Source: Manis javanica (Eukaryota > Chordata > Mammalia > Pholidota > Manidae). Taken from it: DNA of 64,000 nucleotides. Position numbers and translations under genes: made by a program. Of this stretch, positions 43,301-55,000 are shown in pieces. Each line of letters starts with the position of its first letter. Position 1 is the first letter of the stretch. The notes below the pieces were generated by a model, which saw only the letters and a list, made by a program, of their open reading frames with translations, was not told the origin of the DNA and did no database searches. The stretch lies in assembly GCF_040802235.1 (NCBI RefSeq), contig NC_133158.1:40800001-40864000 (forward strand), written 5' to 3'.

Positions 43301-45429
43301 GAAAAAGGCCTTTTGCCTCCTGCCCTTTAAGTCAGGTTACTTTGCTCTCTCCGTAGAGACAGTCTCTGGAACCAAGGACAGCATGATGGAGAGCCAGGCC
43401 AACACCCATGAGAAGAACAGGGCCGTGCTCAGCGTCCTTGCCCTGCTGGGTGTGGCCGTGGTCGTGGCCGTGGCTGTGGGCTGGGTGTACAGAAGCAGGT
43501 GTCCCCACAGCAGCCACACAGGTACTGTGGATGGCTGTATTTTGCCAGGGGGAGTGGTTTCCTGTTTCAGGATGCTGCTGTCATTTGGAGCTCAGTGTTA
43601 ATAGTGGTGACACCCCATCTTCTCCAGGAGCCCTTAGCCTGCATGCTCGTGACACAGCCGAGGCAAAGGGCACCGTGGGAAGCCCCATCTCCCACTTTGG
43701 GGTGGGAATGCCCCGCTCCAAATTCAGTGGCCAGCACGGGGCTCATCTCTCTGGAAGCTGAGCTGCCTTCAATCCCTGCATGCCTGGCTGCTGAGTTCTG
43801 GCCAGACTCGGCCACAGATACAGAAAGTCTGGGTTTGGACCTTGTAAAACCAAGTAGCCACTCAGTAGAGGCAGAAAAGCCTAGAAACTGGACCTGGTCA
43901 CGCAAGACCCAAGTGTCCACAAGAGAGGCCTGCAGGGCCAGCCTTTGGGAGCACAGGGCAGTCTCCTCTGGTTGGCCTGGTCGTGGAGGTTGGCAGGCAT
44001 CCCCAAAGGTCCTAATGACAAAGTTGGGATCTTCCTGGATCCCCAGGAGGAAAAGTTAAATGGAGCAGGGCAACCACTGGGTTAAAGAGTCACTCACAGC
44101 TAGTGCCCTCCCTAGGGCAGGAGAGTCGTGCGCTGCCCTGGAGTTTCCAGTCTGTTGCCAATTCCATCTTCCCAAAAATAGTGCCATGACTCTGCTGCCC
44201 ACCAGCCAGGCCCTGGGAGGAAGCCCTGGCCCAGGGCACAGAGCAGCTTAAAGTGCTTCCTGTGCCCACCTCTTAGACAGGATCTCTGGAGAGCAGGGGC
44301 ACCTGGGATCCCCTCATGGTGCCTGCCTGGAGCCCTCGAGGCCACTGGGACCATCCGAGCTGCCCTCCCCAGCCCTCGCTGCTGGCCCTGAGCATTTCTG
44401 GTTTGTCCCAGCAGGTGCCAGGCAGCCAGGCCGGAGCAGGAACTCCCTGGTGAGTTTGCCAGGAGGGAAGGAGGTGCGTGGGGAGAGCGCGTGGGTCATG
44501 CACGTGGGCCCAGGCGGGTTGGGTGGCCGCTTTCTCCGCGTTTGCCTTTTGGCACAAGCAATACTCAACCAGAAAGTGGATGTTTCCATTTTCAGAGACA
44601 CAGGGAACCCCCAGGGAAGGCCTTTCCCACTGGTCCTTTGGCATGTAGTCCTGTGCTGTGTACATTCGCTCACTCTGGGTCACAGAATTTTCCAAACATA
44701 CACAGAAGCACAGAGGATGGGACAGTGGCTCCTGGGCGCCTCCATCAAGCAAGTGACCTCACCCGTCCTCATGCCTCCCTGGGTGCCACCCTCCCCCCCT
44801 GTCCCACGGGGGTCTCAGGTGGGTCCAGACACCAAGTCCCTTCTAACAGAACAGGTATTTGATGTTTCTTGGGTGAGGTGAGCACTCCACAGTCCCAGGA
44901 GTAAAGATTGAATATTTGGGAAAAATGTTCACACAGTCTCCCATTCCCCCCCGGCAGGTGCCTCAGGCTGCAAGGGGCCTTGGGCCTCGGCCTGCACTTG
45001 GCACCCCAGGCAAGCTGCCGCACCTCTCTGGGCCCCGTTTCTCCACCTCTAAGCAGGTTGACCCAGGGTGTGCATGGCCTGCAGTGGGGTGCCCGGCTGG
45101 CCCACGGCACCCCACAAGTGGGCCCGCTAGTGCGGCCAGGTCACACTGGCTGGCTGCTGCTGCAGGAGGTGCTCCCGGGGCCCAGGCAGCCAGTTTCAGA
45201 TGACTTGGGAACATGATTTCTAGAATGTTAGGGCCTGCCTGCTCTTAGAGTCCAGTGAGCTTCCTGTGGGTGGTGCTTTCGCCATCCCAGGTCCTGAGTA
45301 GACCCACCCCTTTGCCTGCAAAGTGGGAAGGAGCGGGCACCCATGCCTCATGGCCTCTCCCCTCTCTTTCCTTCCAAGACCATGTTGGATGAGAACTCAC
45401 TGCCCAGCACATGGACAGGGCTTCTGTGA
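36997..45429 (+). CDS. ICOSLG: ICOSLG, inducible T-cell costimulator ligand (7 coding exons)
   Basis: B7-family type I membrane glycoprotein (CD275) on antigen-presenting and other cells; it binds ICOS on activated T cells. Exons: 36997-37010, 38923-38963, 39841-40227, 40903-41196, 43357-43521, 44415-44449, 45379-45429. All junctions are GT-AG and in phase, giving 328 aa (human 302). Order: signal peptide 1-18 (Leu-rich), IgV domain in exon 3, IgC domain in exon 4 with the conserved [20 protein letters not shown] block, a stalk, a transmembrane helix at about 268-290 (LALLGVAVVVAVAVGW), and a cytoplasmic tail. Two oddities: about 15 extra residues in IgV, and a frameshift in the tail exon that replaces the ancestral ending. 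Identity is certain; the tail is less so. Confidence 0.93.
38923..38963 (+). CDS. ICOSLG: ICOSLG coding exon 2 (signal peptide)
   Basis: 41 bp encoding SPWLLLLLLIGLQA, the hydrophobic core of the signal peptide. The acceptor is tttgttttccag, the donor GCCG|GTAAGT; it enters in phase 2 and leaves in phase 1. Cleavage is likely near residue 18. Confidence 0.92.
39841..40227 (+). CDS. ICOSLG: ICOSLG coding exon 3 (IgV domain)
   Basis: 387 bp. The IgV domain begins DIQGKEVRAMVGSDVELSC and ends TPQDEQKFNCLVF...VTLHVA, with the disulfide cysteines in VELSC and KFNC. After the invariant YWQ the protein has 20 residues (about 56-75) before TVVTYY, where human has about five. These add sequons N57-V-T, N73-N-T and N74-T-T. 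The acceptor is gatccttgcag, the donor GCAG|GTAAGA. Confidence 0.94.
40903..41196 (+). CDS. ICOSLG: ICOSLG coding exon 4 (IgC domain)
   Basis: 294 bp encoding the membrane-proximal IgC domain: ELAFTCTSTNGYPKPN, then the GLYDVVSILRI strand and GCCIENVLLHQNLTV, with disulfide cysteines in FTCTS and GCCIE. Several N-glycosylation sequons (NKT, NST, NLT). The acceptor is cctcccctgcag, the donor ACAG|GTAAGG. Confidence 0.95.
41400..41520 (-). repeat. MIR SINE, antisense, in ICOSLG intron 4
   Basis: CCCATTTTACAGAGGAGGGA and CTGAGGCCTAAAAGGTCATG follow the reverse complement of the MIR core. It lies between the IgC and transmembrane exons. Confidence 0.6.
42420..43050 (+). mobile_element. Old L1 3'-end fragment in ICOSLG intron 4
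   Basis: Decayed L1-type ORF2 end and 3'UTR with a typical terminus (TGTGAATGTACTAAATACCA and GAATTGTTCACCTTAAAATG). No open frame of note. Confidence 0.55.
43357..43521 (+). CDS. ICOSLG: ICOSLG coding exon 5 (stalk and transmembrane)
   Basis: 165 bp encoding a short stalk, the transmembrane helix (VLSVLALLGVAVVVAVAVGW) and a basic start of the tail (VYRSRCPHSSHT). The acceptor is ctctccgtag, the donor ACAG|GTACTG, leaving one base (G) for the next exon. Confidence 0.93.
44415..44449 (+). CDS. ICOSLG: ICOSLG coding exon 6 (cytoplasmic tail, frameshifted)
   Basis: 35 bp between ccagcag and GTGAGT. It matches in position and sequence the human tail exon, which is 36 coding bases. In the incoming frame it reads GARQPGRSRNSL. 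In the neighbouring frame its end reads PEQELP, the counterpart of human PETELT, so one base has been lost upstream of that point. The acceptor is a tandem NAGNAG (44412 or 44415), which changes length by three and cannot repair the frame. Confidence 0.7.
44990..45080 (+). repeat. Possible MIR SINE in last ICOSLG intron
   Basis: GGCAAGCTGCCGCACCTCTC and GGCCCCGTTTCTCCACCTCT resemble the MIR sense core around its CTCTGTGCCTCAGTTTCC box. Short and diverged. Confidence 0.4.
45379..45429 (+). CDS. ICOSLG: ICOSLG last coding exon
   Basis: Acceptor tttccttccaag. In the frame set by the 35-bp exon it reads TMLDENSLPSTWTGLL and stops at 45427-45429. In the ancestral frame it reads DHVG then TGA at 45391, matching the human GHV and mouse DHA endings. 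The bases after it (CTCACTGCCCAG, then TGGACAGGGCTTCTGTGA) resemble what I recall of the human 3'UTR start, confirming the exon. Confidence 0.68.
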   Translation, partial: TMLDENSLPSTWTGLL

Positions 45430-48400
45430 ATGACCAGGAGCAACGTTGGACAGCAGCTCAGGAACTGACCCAGGCTGGCCTGGTGGCAGGAAGGGACCAT
45501 CTGCCCCCACCTGCACCATTAACAAGGGGGCTTCATGGATGCAGAGTCCCTCTGGCCTAGAGGGCCACACGCAGGCTTCCCTGGCAGGATGAGCCAGCCA
45601 GGTGCTTTGCCGTCCCAGGGTGAGACCTTTTCCAAAGGTCAGCAGCCCTGGAGACATGCGCCAAGCAGGTGGGCTCCCCACCTTTGCTGCCAAGTGCAGA
45701 AGACGGGGTGTCATGCTCACTCTCCTCCTGGACATCTGCTGGATGGAGGTCACTCAAGGGTATTTTCGGGAGATGTGGGTGCAGGGCTCACTGCAACTCT
45801 GCCATACAGGCCGCTGTCTCCACCCCACGTGCGTGTGTGTGTCCTAAATGCAGGCAACAGCACTGCGGAACTCCTGAAAGGCTCCTGGTCATCTTCCACT
45901 GGGACATTCACTGGTAAGAAAGTCTGCCCTCGTTTGTTTTGGTCAAAAGCTAGGCTTCCCTCTTGAAAAGCACAGATGACCTCTGCAAGAAGAAAGCCTG
46001 CCAGGGGCCCATGCAGCAGGACAGTGGCTTCCAGGACTTGGGGCTCTGTGGCCAGAGGCACGCACTGGGGAGAGCAGAAGCTGAGCTCGCCGGGGGTGAG
46101 GATGGTGTCCAGTGGACACCAACTTGGCTACGTGATCACTGCAGGTCTTCAGCGCGGGCCGTTAAGTGGTGGAGATGTGTCCTCCTGGGGCGAGGCAGCC
46201 TCCAGAACACAGCAGTAATCCCCTCAGTGTATGGCGGGCAGCTCCTTGCCACCCTGTGCCAGGGCCAGGGCCTCCTGCCTGGCTCCCCCCAGAAGCGGCA
46301 CACCACAAGACCTCCGATGCAGACGACAGGCTCCTCAGGGCCACCAGCCCTACAAGGGGACAGGCAGCCTGTGGCCCTGTCCTCCCCTGATGGTTTCCAT
46401 GTTGCTGCCCTCGATGAATCCAGCAGTGTAAGTTCCCAGAAGGTTCTGCAAGGAGGCTGCCAGGTAACCCAGGTGTTCACACCCCAGGAAAATGGGGCCA
46501 TTCAGCACTGGCAGGCTGGCATGTGCAGACAAAGGGGACCAGGCTCAGACATGAAGCTGAGCCCCACGCTTGCTACGAGAGATCATTCCTTTGTCGGTTG
46601 TTATGCCAAAAGTCCTCACGTGGCTTGTAATGGGCGTGGCCCTCACCTGCCCTGACCTCACCTGAACACCTTAGAGGGCAGGCTGCCAGAAGAGCCACCC
46701 ACAAAGTCTGCTAGTGGGTGTGCAGAGCGAAAAGCTCAGAGGCCGCCTGGGCGCAGGAAGGCGGGCTGCCATGCCGGGAAGTGACCCAGGACTGTGGCAT
46801 GTCCTGTGGGCCCTCCCTGAGCCCTGCTCAGGGCCCCACCCCACCCTGCAGGCTGCCCACTGCTTGGCCGACTGAGCTGACCCCGAGATGCTCTGCCTGG
46901 GTTCTCACCCAGGCCCCGTCCGTTTTACCTATCAGAGCCAGTTTCCTCCCCAGGGGAGGAGGCATGGCTGGGCGCCCGGTTCTGCCCCATCACGCCCGGT
47001 GTGGAGGCTGGCCTGACGCCCCCTCCCACCACGTGCTTGTGGTTCTGCCTGGCCCGGGGGGCTGTGCTGTCCACGCTGGGTGCCTTGAGTGCCCAGCTCC
47101 TGGGCGGTCCCCATCACTGCTCTCTTGGGCCTCAGGGAGACCCGTCGGTGCCCTTTGCCCTTTCAGCCTCAATGGCTCCTGCTCCTGGCTGTGTTGTAGA
47201 CGGCCGACTGCCAGTGTTTAGGTGTCTGTGTCCAGAAACCTGATTTAAGACAATACAATCTGTAAGCTGTGCTGGCCTGATGACCTTGGTCAGCAGTGGT
47301 GCTGGCGCAGGGGGGTCCTCACTGCTGCTCTGGGGACGGCCACTGCCCCAGCCATTACCACCCTGGGGGCTCACCCCGAGGAGGCAATGGCCAAGGTCTG
47401 GAGGCATTTCAGTTGGCACACTTGGGGATTGCTGCTGGCCTCTGAGGGGCAGAAGGTGGGGACACTGTGTAGCATCCACTCACTCCCAAAGCTCAGTAGT
47501 CCCAGGGTGAGACCTGCGCCCTCATGTCCCCATTGCTTGGGGCTCAGGAACGCTGCCATCAGTGGGGAGCACTGCCACTGGGGGCCGGGGGAGTGACTGA
47601 GGTCCAGAGCAGCCAGACCACACAAGGGCAGTCTCTTGGGGTGGCATGGCTGCACATGGGGCTCAGAATACCCCAAATGAACAGACCCATGGAGGGGACG
47701 TGAGGCAGTGAAGATCAGGGTGAGCCCCCCTCTGTCACCATTCCCCTGAGCCCAGAACATGACTAGGTGGTGATGGGAACAAATGGCAGCTGGGCCAGGA
47801 CCTGGGGGTCCCAGACAGTGGTGCATCTGCCCCTTTGCCAGGCCAGGCTCAGGACGAGGAGAGATCGGGGGGACACGTAGGGTGCGTGGCCTGGATGACT
47901 CAGAGCGACGCATTGCTCTCCTGATTTGGAGGCCCGAGTCCAAGACCGAGAGCGTCACCAGGGCTAGCCCCTCCGGCCTCTGAGGGCGGACCCGCCGGCT
48001 TCCAGGCACCCCAGGTGGCCCTGGGGGTCGGGGCTGCAGCCCTCTGCCATTGCATCTGACTCTCCTCGTCCTGCAAGGACACCAGCCATTGGGTTTAGGG
48101 CCCACCCGAACCCAAGGGACCTCCTCTGAGCTGTTTCCATCTGCAGAGACTCTATTTCTAAATAAGCCAGGTATGGCAGGTCCCGGACCTGAGTTTTGGC
48201 AGGGACGCTATTGGACCCCTCACAGCACCCTGAGGAGGAGAGAGGAAGCCGGGGGACATGGAGGCAGGAGGGGCTGAGAGAGGCCAGAGCCCGAGGGGAG
48301 GTGGGCCCCACAGACCTGCGGCCCAGCTGAAGTCCGGTGCGGGCATGGGGTGGGGGTGGGGGCCGCCCGTGGGCTGGCGCTGTGCCACCCACCAAGGTTC

Positions 48401-49660
48401 TGGCCCCTCTAATGACTACGTGTGGCCACCCCCCACCCACATGCTCTGTGAGCAGCAGGCCCCGTGGGGAACCTCGGCCCACCCTGTGCCTGCCAGCACG
48501 CTGCCCGCAGGGCATCATAGCAGGAGGTCATGATGCCCGGTGCAGGGGGCGCTGGCCCTGGCTCCCATGGTACCCCTCCTGTGACCTCACTCTTAAACCA
48601 CCTCTACCAGTGGGACTTGGGCCGGGCTGCTGACAACATCCAGGCTGCCAAGGTGGCCGAGGGTTGGAGGGCTTTCTCCTCACAGGCTACACAGCAGACC
48701 CTGGAGTCCCTAGACCCCACCTTCCTTGGGCCTCCTGGGGCCTCTGCCCCTTCCTTGCCAGCTCAGACCCCTCGGGGGTGAGGGCAGCCCCACCCAGGGA
48801 TGGGGACATGGTGGCCCTGGGAAACGGGCCTTCAATCTCCAGGAGGCCAGGCGCAGGTGGGAGCAAGGCTGGAGGGCAAGCCGGATGGCCTCCTTGGAGC
48901 AGTGGCCGGCCTCAGGGCTGCCGGGGCTGGTGTGACCACAGAGCCCCATCCTGCAAGGCCCATCACCTACTGGCAAAGAGCCAGGACCCTCAAGACCATC
49001 CTCGGGCAGGCTGGAGGGTGCAGCCGGCCCACCTCGGCCCAGACAGGAGAGCTGCACCTGGGATTCTATCCAAACCCCAAATCGGATGCTAGAGAGCCAC
49101 ACTTTAGGGGAGAAAAGTTACTTAAAAAATAAAATCACTTCCTAAAATAAGGGGGGGATGCATGGAGCCTTGAATCTAACCAACTTTCTTCTCAGCTGAA
49201 AGCGAAGCTCTGGGCCCTCCTGTGCCTCAGGGGACTGCGTTTGGGGTCTAGGGGCCCGTCACCAAGGACGCAGCAATTCCTCCGAAAGGGGTCAACCTGC
49301 GTAAGGGGCCCAGACTCAGCAACAACTGTGAAGAGTTCGGGGCTCCTTTCCTGCGGAGACTGTGCCAGGCAAGTGGCACGCAGGCCAGAGTGCCGCCACC
49401 AGCCACCTCACAGGAAGGCACAGGCTCCTGGTGCTGCCTGGCCGCTGCCGCAGCCTCACCCTGCAACCATCGGCGGCTTCCCACCTGGGCCCTCGGGCCC
49501 GCGTTGTGCTGGAGCTGTGCGTGCAGGGCTTCAGCATCTCGGGCTTTCAGAGGTTTTCCCTTTATACCTACATGTGCTGCCATAATCCTGGAACCTCTAC
49601 ACTTGTTTGTGTAATCTATTGGGTTCTCAGCTCGCCTTCCAATAAAACCTCCCAGTTTGA
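45430..49660 (+). other. ICOSLG: Probable ICOSLG 3'UTR and immediate downstream DNA
   Basis: The first bases continue similarity to the human ICOSLG 3'UTR. Perfect AATAAA signals occur only at about 49128-49133 and 49641-49646, which would imply a 3'UTR of about 3.7-4.2 kb; an earlier variant signal (AATACA near 47253) is also possible. No second gene is recognised inside. Confidence 0.4.
49641..49646 (+). terminator. ICOSLG: Candidate polyadenylation signal AATAAA
   Basis: AATAAA in TTCCAATAAAACCTCC, followed within 40 bases by a TTCCTGTGAGTCT stretch. It could end a long ICOSLG transcript. The other candidate is at 49128. Confidence 0.3.
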
Positions 49661-51939
49661 AGAAGAAAATCCCTTCCTGTGAGTCTAGCTGATCACTTCA
49701 GGAGGGATGAGGGTTCACAGTACCATGTGAGTAGAATTTTTGCTCTTTGGGACCAGGGACAGTGATGAGGGGTGGGGTGTGGTGGGGGGCTGCCAAGCAG
49801 GTGTGGGTGTCCAGATGCACAGGTGAGAAGCTGCACCTGCTGTTCCAGGGATGGTAAAATCCACTAGCCTGAGGGAGACTGTGGACCAACGGCACCATGT
49901 GGTGGTACAGCCCAGGGATCCTTTACTTAATATATGAAACACAGCGTCCAGCAAAGCCCAGGACAGGTGTGCAGTAGGGAGGCCCCATGTCTGGGAAAGG
50001 CCACTGGTGGCAGACAAGACCCATGGTCAGGGGGCCTCCGTACTCAGAGGGGACCCACCATGCTGGGAGAAGGGGTTGACCTGGGTTTTTCTCATCCTGA
50101 AAAGCTGTGTCATGCAATCAGGATTAGTGGGCCCACATCAACAAGGCAGTCTGGTTTAGGGTGTCTCGAGCTTGCTCCCAGTGGCACTCTGGCTGGGAAG
50201 TGGCTTTCCTCGTCTTTCTGGGGGAGAGCTGGGCCTGTCCGTGGGCATGTGAGCGCTGTGTGAGCCTGTGCTTTGGGGCCAGGGTTTTGGGGCTTGGGGA
50301 TGTCATCCCAAGCCACGCAGACAGCTGCAGGACTGTGGGGGCGCGTCTGACACAGGCTAGATCCACCCTGCACCCTGAACTACGTCAGCCAACAGCCTTT
50401 GGAAGAATCCAGTAAGAGGGAAAGCACGATTTTTCGCTAAAGTCACTTTCCTGAACTTCCTGTCTGCCTATAGGACCTACAAGAGGAAGTGACACTTTCA
50501 TAGCCCAAGAAGCCAGGTCAGAAAGGACACTTCTAAGCGCACAGGATTTCCCTCAGGCAGCCTGGCATTCCTTCCACAACAGGGAGAATTGCAGGTGCTC
50601 CCTGGTTCCCACCAGGTGGGAGGGCAGTTTAGGCAGGGCCTGAGACCACTGCCAGCCCTTCCAGTGCTGTGTGCCCCTCTGTGTCTGCAGTGCCCGCTCC
50701 CCGCCCAGCCAGGGTCTCTGCACAGACACAGCTAGAAGGGTGCACCGTGCGCTAGCGAGTGACAGCTGTTAGGATGTTAGGTCTGCAGTTATGGCTGCTG
50801 TCTTCCCTGTGCCCAACACTCCTCCTACTCAAGAGCTTTCTCTACAGGGGGCTGGGGGACTGCAATCTATGGGGTGCAGGGACCTGTCCGCCCCAAGTCT
50901 CAGGCTGTCCTTGTGATGGCCTCTGAGCCCAGGCTAGGGGCTGGTGGGGAAGGGCCTAGAGGCCCAGCCCACAGAGGCAGAGCCCTCTGGTCAGAGCTGG
51001 GGTGGCCGTGCCTGCCTGCCAGCTGGGAGGATCAGCACCCAGTGTGGTGCTCAGCTGAGACACGGAAATCCCCCTGCCAGAGATGCATGGGTTTCCTGCT
51101 AAGCCGCCCGGTGTCCTCGTGCCAGAGCTCCCAGCTTCCTGGCCAGGCAGGAGGCGTCCCCGCAGACCCCTCCATGGTCCTCCACAGGACGTGTGCCTGG
51201 GGCTGCCCTCTGAGAGGCCACCAGACAGCCAGGACATTTGTGCCACACTCCAGGGTCTGTCCCCGATCCCTGGGCAGCCAGCACGCAAGGTCACCGCACC
51301 TCTTGCAGTCAGAGCCCCACAGCAGGTAGATCAGGGAGGCATCCGCTGGGGTGAAGCGGCCGTGGAGGTTAAGATTTAGGCAGAAGAACCTGGCAAATAC
51401 ATACACAAACTAGTTTTTAAATTGTTCATATCCAATTCCAAAAGCCTTCAATTTTCTTCTGAAAAAGCTCCAGAACGGGTATGCACTCCCCAAGACCCTC
51501 AGGCCAGCACTCTGGTCTCTGCACGGAGAAGCGTTCAGACCTCTTTATTCAGACAAGGACATCTAAGAGATGGTCCCAAACCAGGGGCCTTGGTCAGGAC
51601 GGGCCCCCCAGCCAGCAGGGAGACAAGGAGGAGGAGGGAGGAAGAGGACGGCCCCACCAGCTCCTGCGAGAGGTCAGGCTATGCCCCCTGAGGCTCTGCA
51701 GGTGCTCACCCACTGGGCTGAGCCTGTCATGCTCCATCGTTTGTGGGCGCAGCGCCCCAGCCTACAAACAAGCCTGCATTTAGCCTGCGTGTCTTCCTAA
51801 AGCCATGCCGTGAATGGTGAGCATTTGCATAGCACGCTACAAGTCACAGCTCACCAGACCTTCATGATAACACTGTCACCAGGTGGGACAGGCCATCCCA
51901 TGCTAACAGTAGAGTCCTCAGATTCCATATGCCAGCCAC

Positions 51940-52070
51940 TTGGCACTGTGTCCAGAACATCCCCCTGCACCACCTGGGCTGCTGGGTGTCTCAGCAGGGG
52001 TACACACCTGGGCTCACAGTAGCACCACCTGGGAGCTTTTAGCAAGATTCTTCCCCGGGCCAATTATGTG
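51940..52070. repeat. Possible old MER5-like DNA transposon remnant
   Basis: GTAGCACCACCTGGGAGCTT followed by TTAGCAAGATTCTTCCCCGG resembles the conserved core of a very common non-autonomous hAT (Charlie) element. Short and diverged, so only a tentative call. Confidence 0.35.
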
Positions 52071-55000
52071 ATCCTGTGGGAAGGTGTGCGGTGGCCCCAG
52101 GAGCCAACAGGAGCTGGTGGGGGGACAGGAGGTCACAGCTCACATGACAGCAGCTGAGGTCCCATTCACTGGTTTTACTGAGAGAAGCCAGGCCCAGGGG
52201 TGCTGCGACCCAGGCAGTAACTGAGTCACCTGACCAGCCGGGCCCCCCAGGGCACATGGTGCAAGGGCACCCACCCATGGGGCCAGCCTGGGGCTTGACC
52301 CCACAGACAGGTTCTCCTGCAGCTCACAGCTCCGGGCATCAGCCTGGTCTGGCCCTGCTGGCCTGGGCAGCGGGGAATCAGCTTTAACGATTCAGGAATT
52401 CTGCAGCCAGTTGTGAGAGGGCAGAGGCTCTGACTGGCTGTGACAGGGGGGAGCATTCACCTCCAGGAATGGGCACCCCAGAGCCTGGCGGGGCATGGGG
52501 CTCGCTTCTGTCTAGAGGGCCGCTTGACTAGCCACAGTTGTCCCTGGTCTCTGATGCCCAGACCTTAGCCCAGGACCCTCCCCAAATTATGTGTCTGGAT
52601 CTTTGCCTTTCCTGTGCAAACGTCTAGCTGGTGAAGTGCTGGTCTGTGTGGAGGGGGCCAACGGCATTTTCTTCACATAGCAGCCTTTCCATGGGGCCCC
52701 TTGTTTATTTGCAAAGTCCAGGGATGAACTGTCAGTGTTTTATTTTTAATGAGGGCTGAGTGGCTGCTTTCCGCAGGTCCCCACCCCCATGGCCCACCAC
52801 AGACCCCTGAGTCAGCCACGGCACTCCTGAGCAGAGGTGGCCGCTCGCGGCTGTCCCCAGGGAAATCCCCAGGATTGCATTATTTGTTCAAGAAACAGTC
52901 CTCAGCTCTTGGGCACATCACTTGTAGCTTGATTTACAGCCACTCCTTTTGATAAAGGGAATTTCCATCAGTTCGTTAAAAACATTTTTTTAACGGCCTC
53001 TATTTTTAACACTCTCAGCGGAGGCCCCCATCTCTCTGAGGTCCAGGATCCAAGAGACTTCTGCTCTCATGAAGCTGTCTGTTCCAGCCCTCTGGCGCCG
53101 AGCCAGGGACATGTTCACCAGCCAGCCAGCACCATGCAGGGGACAGTCACTGCCCCCAGCGGGCGCACATTCCCTGGGCGCCAAGTAGGCATCAGGAGCT
53201 GGGGTGGCACTGGGGATGGGGCAGGCTACCAGAAGTCAGGTTCCGAGGGCAGCAGAGGGTCAGGGCGCTAGGAGAGCCTGAATTCCCAACTCCCTTCCCT
53301 CCTTCCTCTGGACACTCACCCCCGCTGAGGGGCAGTGACCCCCCAACAGAAGACATAAGTCTAGCCGATGGTTGTCTCCCCAGGGGTGGAGCGTCCCTCC
53401 CAGCGGTCGGGAGGCTCGCACAGGAGCTCCCCAGGATGGGGGCTTATCCTGAGGGTGGGCTCTTTGAAACATCAGGACACAGGGAGAAGCTGATACAGAT
53501 GCCCTATGGTCACCGCAGACGCTGCTGTGCCTGTCCCAGCTCCGGGCCCGTGGCATTGCCCGGAAGCTCAGCCAGCCACCTGAGGAGGGCTCTTGCTGCC
53601 AAGGGGCTGGGTCACCTGGGGCCAAGTGCTACACTGGGGCTGAGCCCCCTGGGGTTTGCTGGCCCACAGGCTCTGGTACATTGGGTGCTTTGGTCAGGGA
53701 AGCGGGAAGGGCGCGGCCTGGGTGAGCAGGGTGGGAGGTGTCCGCCCCCTTCACACCCGAGGCCAGCTGTTGGGGAAGCCTGGATTCTGGGCTTCGCCTC
53801 TGAGGGGGCTGGAGTTAACGGCTGCCGGGTGGCTCTGGGGCACTGCTCCTCCCTCCCGTGGCACTGGGAGGAAGGAGGGGGGATGTTCCAGCCCCTCCCA
53901 GGCCGGACAGGAGCTGGGACCTTCCTCCAGAATCTGCTCCTCAGGCCTGGAAGCGCCCGCCAGTGCCCTTGGCTCTCAGAGGTCCCTGTGGTCACCTTCA
54001 CTGTCCACATGCAAGTGCAGGGCCGCACTCTGTGGCTCCTGCCAGATGGGACCCGTATCTGGTCCTGTCCCCCAAGTAGGATTGCCCTCCCACTCTGTGA
54101 TTATGTAGACCTTTACCTTCTGAGCATGGAAACACTAGAAAAAGCGAGGCTGAGAACAATGTGTCCAGGATAATCCCTTAGGAACCCTCTGCCTGTGGAC
54201 CTGGGGCATCTGCACCTGCACGAGCAGGTGGGCCTGGGAAGTACACGCAGGTGGACCCTGAGGGGGATGTCAGGGAGGGCCCTGAGGTCAGGCCTTCATC
54301 CCTGCCTCTCTGGCCCAGCCTCACACACCTGCCAGCAGCACAGGAGTGTTGTGGGCCCCCACCCCAAACCGCAGGGCCCCACGTCCCTGGCAAGACAAGA
54401 CCTGTTCTCAGGCCCACCTGGCAGCCAGGGCTGCTGCTCCCCCCACCGTCCACAGGCTCCGAGAGGCCCTGTTCCGGAGGGAAGGCACACCCCTGCTTGC
54501 TGCACCCCCAGGCTGGGCCCCTCTGAAGCCCCTTCCCCTGCAGGAGGCTGCCCTGTGCTGCTAGGGTGACCGATGAGGGGGGGCCTGTCACCTCCGTGGG
54601 GGTCTGAGGGTGACCATCTGGGCCCCAAGGGGCCATTCAGGCTAGCGTCCTCCTGAAGCTCTGGGGCATAGGGGGTGCTGACGGACAGGGGCCTGTACCT
54701 GTGGGTGGGCACCCCCACAGCCGCCCTCTGTGGCTCACTGGGAAGTGTGTATCCCAGGAGGGTGGGGAGGAAGCCAGCCAAGGGGCCAGCAGGGCAGGCC
54801 GGAGTGTTGAGAACTGCTTCTCAGGACAGGGAGAAGGGGTGCAGATGGGATAGGGGCCCATGGCACTAGGCCACAAAGAGAGAAAGGTGGGCAGGTGGGG
54901 GTCCCTGCACGCACAGGGCGCCAGACACCAGCGAGGTCACACACAGTCAAAAGGAATTAAGTGCAGCGTCTGGACAGGGGCTTCTTTGACAGCACCATGG

